Below, in pieces: positions 58,752 through 64,000 of a DNA stretch of 64,000 nt (positions are counted from its first letter, which is position 1; each line of letters opens with the position of its first letter). The notes under the pieces are model-generated. The model did no database searches. It was not told where the DNA came from and saw only the letters and a list, made by a program, of their open reading frames with translations. The DNA is taken from positions 74,219,338-74,283,337 of the forward strand of contig NC_071354.1 in assembly GCF_943734655.1 (NCBI RefSeq). Direction: 5' to 3'. The stretch comes from Sabethes cyaneus (lineage: Eukaryota; Arthropoda; Insecta; Diptera; Culicidae). The position numbers were made by a program, and so were the translations under genes.

Positions 58752-58870
58752 ACCTGGGGTGATATTGCGATTCTCGTTTCGAGTGATTTTGGTTCGTTTC
58801 GCCCATTCGTTTAACGTGGTCGAAACGAACCAAAATCTCTCGAAACGCAAATCGCAATGTCATCCCTGGT
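58752..58870. mobile_element. Short hairpin MITE, about 52-bp arms
   Basis: Left ACCTGGGGTGATATTGCGAT; right ATCGCAATGTCATCCCTGGT. The arms share TTTTGGTTCGTTTCG/CGAAACGAACCAAAA. The loop is about 20 bp. Confidence 0.75.
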
Positions 58871-59304
58871 CATAAACGGTTACAATCTTCCACGCGTAGT
58901 ACGAGATTGCTTGATCAGACTCTGTGGAATATTTTTTCTCTTAATTTCTGCAATCCCATTCCACAAACTACACTAATTGTTTTGATACATATATAGGGAT
59001 CGATTTTGTACGTTGGGTTGAGCAACTCGATTCGACAGTTAGTGCGCTCTCCACTGATTTTGATGTTTTTCAACGTAGTAGTGTCGGGTAGATTATTGAC
59101 TGACAAAGGCAATTGGCATCGCTGCGTCAACCGTTCCGAGGCAGCACAATATCGAATGCAGAGTACCCGAGAATCAAAATATCATTGTTCATACACAGAA
59201 ATAACCGATAAAAACGAAAAGCGATAAACCAGTTATTCTCTGCCTATAAAACAAACATACGTAGCAACCAGAATGCATTTGGGATAGCAAAATAATAGGA
59301 CAGA

Positions 59305-59437
59305 GGTCAATCCCGGCGTAGTGGTTAGCATTCACGCCGAGGACCCGGGTTCAAATCCCAATCGCGCAGAAGTCACGAATGACCTAAAAGTGTCGATAGT
59401 TGGCTGGTTGAAGACAATAAAGTCTATCAGCAACTTA
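59305..59437 (+). repeat. tRNA-derived SINE (family A)
   Basis: A-box region GGCGTAGTGGTTAGCATTC; B box CGGGTTCAAATCCCAAT; then GAAGTCACGAATGACC and AATAAAGTCTATCAGC. The same family as the minus copy at 3402. Confidence 0.65.
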
Positions 59438-60416
59438 AACAAAAGGGACAAACAGCAAAAACCTTAAGAAAAAGACTAGATTGCTTCGACTTAAAGTCTG
59501 GCGTACAAAAGTTACCAACGACGGATTTCACGTCAACTGATTTGAGGGACGGTGGACTTATGAGTAAATGACACAGGGGTCACTCAGTTTAGTCCTAATG
59601 ACTCGTGCATGTTGTGGATGCTTTCCGGTTCAAACCTTTCCTAAATTCCTTGCCGATGGTGAATGGTTAAATGGGTTTCGCTGCGCATATTTTATATTTT
59701 GTTATGCGCAGGAATAGTCAGAGGTCGTTGCTGCCCGCGGCACTCATGGGGCGATCAGATTTGGCCCGCACCGTGCCTATGCCCGCTGGTCGCCACTGGT
59801 CTAGACTAACTTTTGGAAAGGGCTTAATTTGTTTTCTCTTTTTTAGGCCATTACCAATATTTTATAAAGTTTTTGTCCTTCCGGTGTTGGGCCACTGAAG
59901 GGGGGCGAAAAAAACAGATTTTTTTAATTGAGCAAAAAAAATATTGATTTTAGGCATTTTTACTTAAATTTTAAACGTGAAAACCAAATCTATTCTTGCT
60001 TTTAATATATACGTTATTATTTTCCATGCAAAAATCTACGAAAAAAGACAAAAACGAAAGAAAAACTTTTCGGCCGATTTTCGGATATTCCGCTGTTCGA
60101 ATTTCCATTTCTGTTTCGTGCTAGAAGCATTAACTCAACTCGTACACTCATTTTTCGTATTTTCAGGCTGAAGAACCCACAGACAATTGATTTTATGAAT
60201 AAAAATTAACTCATATCCTACAAATTATTTTTTTGCCCCCCGATTTTTCAAGCCAATTTCCAAGGGGGGAGGGGGGGGGGAGACAAAAAGTTTCAAAATT
60301 ATTTGCAATGGCCTTATTATAAAAAATATAACTCGAAAACTATAAGACCTACAAAAAAATGATCTATGAGTGACTTAGTAAATCTGAATTTTCATAAAAA
60401 AATACTGAAAAAAGTA

Positions 60417-61414
60417 GCAGATATCAAGATGGCTTGACAATATAATTTTTTTTAAAACTTTTATCAACAATATTTAGTGGTTAATTTGTGGCTTCGAAAT
60501 CCAATTTGTGGTAATTTGTGGTTACGTACTTTCTGAGATTTTTTCAAAAAACTAAGTCAAGCCATCTTTGAAATTGATTTCGCGATAAACACATCGGATT
60601 ACGATGTTTTATATCTTAATCGAAAGCTTTTTATTTGTGGTTCACGAATATATAGTTTTTAATGTTGTTATTGTAAGTATAAGCGCAAAAATCCGTTTTT
60701 TTTAAATTTACAATAAAACGTAAACATATCTGCTGTTGATGACGTTACTTGTAACGCTCAAGTAACGTCATCAACAGCAGATATGTTTACGTTTTATTGT
60801 AAATTTTCATATTGGCATGCACAAAATACACAAATATCAGGAAAAAGTACAACCTAGATGGCATATGTAACATTCAAAAAATATTTGAGACAAGAAATAC
60901 GGAAATAATGAAAAATGTAACTAAATTTTTGAAGGAAATCGAAAAATTGATATAACCTTGGATAAATATAACAGCAAAAAAATAGACAGATCCAAGAGAG
61001 TTTAAAGAATAATTGTTGGCGATATAGCGAGTTCATGCTGTGCCATTTTTGACGTACGATACGTCATATGTGAATCGCCAAAGGGCTGTCACACACCAGA
61101 AGTAAGAAGAAGAAGAAGATTGTAAATTTTAAAAAACGGATTTTTGCGTTTATACTTACAATAACAACATTAAAAATTATATATTCGTGAACCACAAATA
61201 AAAAGCTTTCGATTAAGATATAAAACATCGTAATCCAATGTGTTTATCACGAAATCAATTTCAAAGATGGCTTGACTTAATTTTTTGAAAAAATCTCAGA
61301 AAGTACGTAACCACAAATTACCACAAATTGGATTTCGAAGCCACAAATTAGCTACTAAATATTGGTGATAAAAGTTTTAAAAAAATTATATTGTCAAGCC
61401 ATCTTGATATCTGC
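60417..61414. repeat. Inner inverted repeat, about 297-bp arms
   Basis: Left arm GCAGATATCAAGATGGCTTG to TTTAAATTTACAAT; right arm ATTGTAAATTTT to CAAGCCATCTTGATATCTGC. Mismatches are few. The spacer is about 400 bp. Confidence 0.85.
60704..60806. repeat. Perfect 47-bp palindrome with 9-nt loop
   Basis: Arms 60704-60750 and 60760-60806 pair at every base by my reading; the loop is GTAACGCTC. The arm contains CATATCTGCTGTTGATGACG. Confidence 0.9.
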
Positions 61415-61427
61415 AAAAAAGTAGAAA

Positions 61428-62463
61428 TTAATTTCTACACTGAGAAAAAAGCATTTTAAAAACTAAAAATCGATTTTCCAAAAAAAAAGCCATATCAGAA
61501 ATTAATGAAATTTTTTCTGATTATATGGTCTAAAATTCTTCCATACATCGCAAAATGGGCATATTTAAGGGAAAAAAGTTTTTCTAACAAAAACTTTTTC
61601 AAATCCTTTCCGGAAAAAAGGTATTCAAGTATTTTCGAAAATTATAGCACCTACAAAAAAATGATGCATGAGTGACTTATAGAAAATCTTCTGAATTTTC
61701 ATAAAAATACTGAAAAAAGTAGAAATTAATTTCTACACTGAGAAAAAAGCATTTTAAAAACTAAAAATCGATTTTCCGAAAAAGGCCATCTCAGAAATTG
61801 ATGATTTTTTTTAAGATAGATAATTATATGGACTACAATTCTTCCATACATCATAAAATGGACATATTTAAGAGAAAACCGTTTTGCTAACAAAAACTTT
61901 TTCCTACAAAGCTACAAAAAAATGAAGTATGAGTATCTTTTACAAAATTCTCTAAATTTTCATAAAAAAAATCTGAAAAAAATAAAAATCATTTCCACAC
62001 TAAGAAAAAAAGCAATTGAAAAACTAAAATTCGATTTTCTAAAAATGCCCATCTCGGAAATTGATGCAATTTGTTCTGAAGATATTTATGTGGCCTACAA
62101 GTCTCTCATATATTGCAAAATGGACATATTTAAGGGAAAAAATTTCTTCTAACATGAACTTATACCTATTTATACCATTTTTCCCAGGAAGGACTTGAAA
62201 GAGTTTTTGTTGGAAAAACTTTTATCCTCTAAATATGTCCATTTTGCATTATATGAAACACTTGTAGGCCATATAAACATTTACCTTCAAAATAAATTTC
62301 ATCAATTACCGAGATGTGCTTTTTAAGAAAATCGATCTTTAGTTTTTAAAATGCTTTTTTCTCAGTGTCATCAGACATGATTTTTATTTTTTCAGTATTT
62401 TTTTTTATGAAAATTCAGAAGATCATATATCATTTTTTGTAGGTGCTATAATTTTCGAAAATA
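61428..62463. repeat. Tandem then inverted copies of a 260-300-bp unit
   Basis: The unit landmarks CTGAGAAAAAAGCATTTTAA and AATCGATTTTCC recur at about 61436, 61735 and (diverged) 61992 on plus, and at about 62370 on minus. A further minus copy occupies 63107-63420. Confidence 0.8.
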
Positions 62464-63104
62464 GGGTATGTTGCTGCTTCGTCATAATTGCCTATTCCCG
62501 TCCTATCCAACACAAATTATTAAAAATATCAGCATATTTATGACACACAATGCAATCCCTAATATTTAAGTTTGTTGCCTATCATATGCGATCAGAGATC
62601 CATTTAAATGCTTTTTATCACTAAAGAAGTCCTACCAGCCAAATTTCCTACGTTTTTTCGTGCGACGAAGAAGAAAATGTCGACTAATTGTTTAAATTTC
62701 CGTCATTCATAAATGAAAATAGCTCACGCAAGCCATTCGTCGTCATTCTGCAGCCAGGAAAACTTGCCAGACCTGCATAAATTTTGCAGAATAACATTTG
62801 TCATGCCGTCCTACACAAATACATGCGCGTTAGCTTCGTAAACATTGTTGTGATTTTTAGTTCGGACGATGAAAAATTTTGATGGACGGATTTTTAAACG
62901 GTACGATGAATTTAAGAAATAAAGTCAGTCGCGTAATTTCAATAATATGCTTTAATAATCGCTGCTCAGTGATTTCAAATTTCACGGATCGGAAGGTAAG
63001 TGTGTTTTAGTCAAATCAGCGCAAGAACTTTTGGAGTATTTATTAAATCCTTCCAACAAATGATGAAAATTAGACTTACTACGACGGGAATTAGAAATAA
63101 ACCC
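62464..63104. mobile_element. 641-bp insertion flanked by TA duplication
   Basis: TA stands at 62462-62463 and 63105-63106, and removing the insert restores the unit phrase TTTTCGAAAATACTTGAATA. The ends are GGGTATGTTGC and ATAAACCC, weakly inverted. A TA target fits Tc1/mariner-like or similar MITEs. No coding capacity was recognised. Confidence 0.65.
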
Positions 63105-63468
63105 TACTTGAATACCTTTTTTCCGGAAAGGACTCAAAAAAGTTTTTGTTAGAGAAACTTTAATCCCTTAAATATGCCCATTTTGCGATGTATGGAAGAA
63201 TTGTAGACCATATAATTATCTATCTTCAGAAAAAGTTCCATCAATTTCTGAGATGGCCTTTTTTGGAAAATCGATTTTTAGTTTTTAAAATGCTTCTCAG
63301 TGTAGAAATTAGTTTTTATTTTTTTCAGTATTTTTTATGAAAATTCAGAAGATTTTCTAATAGTCACCTATATATCATTTTTTTGTAGGTCCTATAATTT
63401 TCGAGTTATATTTTTTTTAATAAAAGAGAGAAAAAAATTAAACCCTTTCCAAAAGTTAGTCTAGACCA

Positions 63469-64000
63469 ATTTTCGATAAACTAAATATGCAAAGTTGTTT
63501 ATTTACATGAACTCTTTACACACAAAAAGTTTCTTTAAAGTCTGAGAGGGTACTGCCAACCCCATAGACGAGTTGGCGTGAAATCCGTCTTATGCCTAAT
63601 GGATTTATGCCTACCGTTCACTGTGTCTACTGTCCGTATGCGCTCGTAACCAACATATTAGCAAAATTTTATTCCAATCAAAAATAGTCGACAATAAAAT
63701 GGCTTATTTTGAGCTTACTCCACCTGTATGACGTTCCTACGTCAAAAACAAAATATCAATGCATGCTTTTTTTAAACTTTGACATTTATGCTTTGAGCCT
63801 TATTTGAATGTACCACCAGTTTCAGGTCATGGATTTTCAGATTGATGCATCGATACTGATGCATGATGTCGCCATGTTGTAATGAATGCACTTGTCATCT
63901 TTAGTTACCTATACCTAATATTTTGAATTGAATGCCTTTTTTCTGCCGTTTGGGGAGCTGTTTGCATCTGTTCGAATTTCGAGCAGTACTTGGTTCGGTG
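63469..64000. other. ELL intron, window end: nothing recognised
   Basis: TGACGTTCCTACGTCA at 63729-63744 is a near relative of the recurring palindrome. No gene is seen. Confidence 0.4.

Larger units (their letters stand above)
59797..63468. mobile_element. 3.7-kb composite fold-back element
   Basis: The outer inverted ends start TGGTCTAGACTAACTTTTGG and match for about 45-50 bp with few differences. Inside: a long inverted pair (60417-60714 with 61119-61414), a perfect hairpin (60704-60806), three direct and two inverted copies of a roughly 260-300-bp unit, and a 641-bp TA-flanked insertion. No transposase-like reading frame is visible. Confidence 0.75.

Noticed and set aside
61922..62152. 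76-residue Lys-rich open frame
   Set aside because: It is the translation of the repeated AT-rich unit inside the fold-back element.
1..64000. CRISPR array, bacterial operon or phage
   Set aside because: No regularly spaced identical repeats and no prokaryotic gene organisation; the sequence is eukaryotic with introns.

Overview
This window comes from an insect nuclear genome and most probably from an aedine mosquito (Aedes). The evidence is two insect-like genes with GT-AG introns, very large introns packed with degenerate non-LTR retrotransposons, tRNA-derived SINEs and MITEs, and AATAAA signals. I cannot separate Ae. aegypti from Ae. albopictus by eye. There is no bacterial-style operon, CRISPR array or intact viral gene.

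Genes. (1) The plus strand from about 900 to 23,530 holds a complete COPB2 (beta'-COP, COPI coat) gene. I join it from 14 coding exons into 2,847 nt (948 residues plus stop) with no internal stop. The initiator ATG (936-938) stands alone at the end of exon 1, and introns 2 and 3 (9.4 and 7.7 kb) are filled with transposon debris. (2) The minus strand from 29,230 down to 28,167 holds a small four-exon gene for a TPR protein with two C-terminal membrane segments (267 residues as spliced). It lies tail-to-tail with COPB2, and its ATG is also the last codon of exon 1. (3) The plus strand at 36,982-37,113 holds the first coding exon of the elongation factor ELL (Drosophila Su(Tpl)). Its intron donor at 37,114 opens an intron that appears to run past the window end, because no second ELL exon was seen.

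Mobile DNA. RTE/BovB-like LINE copies lie at 4.3-7.3 (-), 14.5-17.0 (+), 17.3-18.5 (+), 18.95-19.2 (+), 23.7-25.1 (-), 25.7-27.3 (+), 42.4-43.6 (-), 43.9-45.85 (+) and 48.8-51.2 kb (-). All are broken by stops, frameshifts or insertions. An RNase H-bearing LINE lies at 32.1-33.8 kb, with a relative at 41.8-42.1 kb. Three tRNA-derived SINE families (here A, B, C) recur. Several hairpin MITEs are clear, some with recognisable target duplications: 8 bp at 34,784/35,082, 8 bp at 32,397/32,689, 11 bp at 26,070/26,533 and TA at 62,462/63,105.

The distal 27 kb is ELL intron. Its main surprises are a fossil histone cluster (H2A-H2B-H2A-H2B remnants, 52.0-53.5 kb), a pair of interleaved long palindromes (54.2-55.1 kb), and a 3.7-kb fold-back element (59.8-63.5 kb). 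The fold-back contains nested 300-bp arms, a perfect 47-bp hairpin, multiple copies of a roughly 260-300-bp unit and a TA-flanked 641-bp insertion. A palindrome, GACGTAGGACTACGTC, recurs at least eight times in different repeats. The fold-back structures and this motif are the best candidates for something undescribed.
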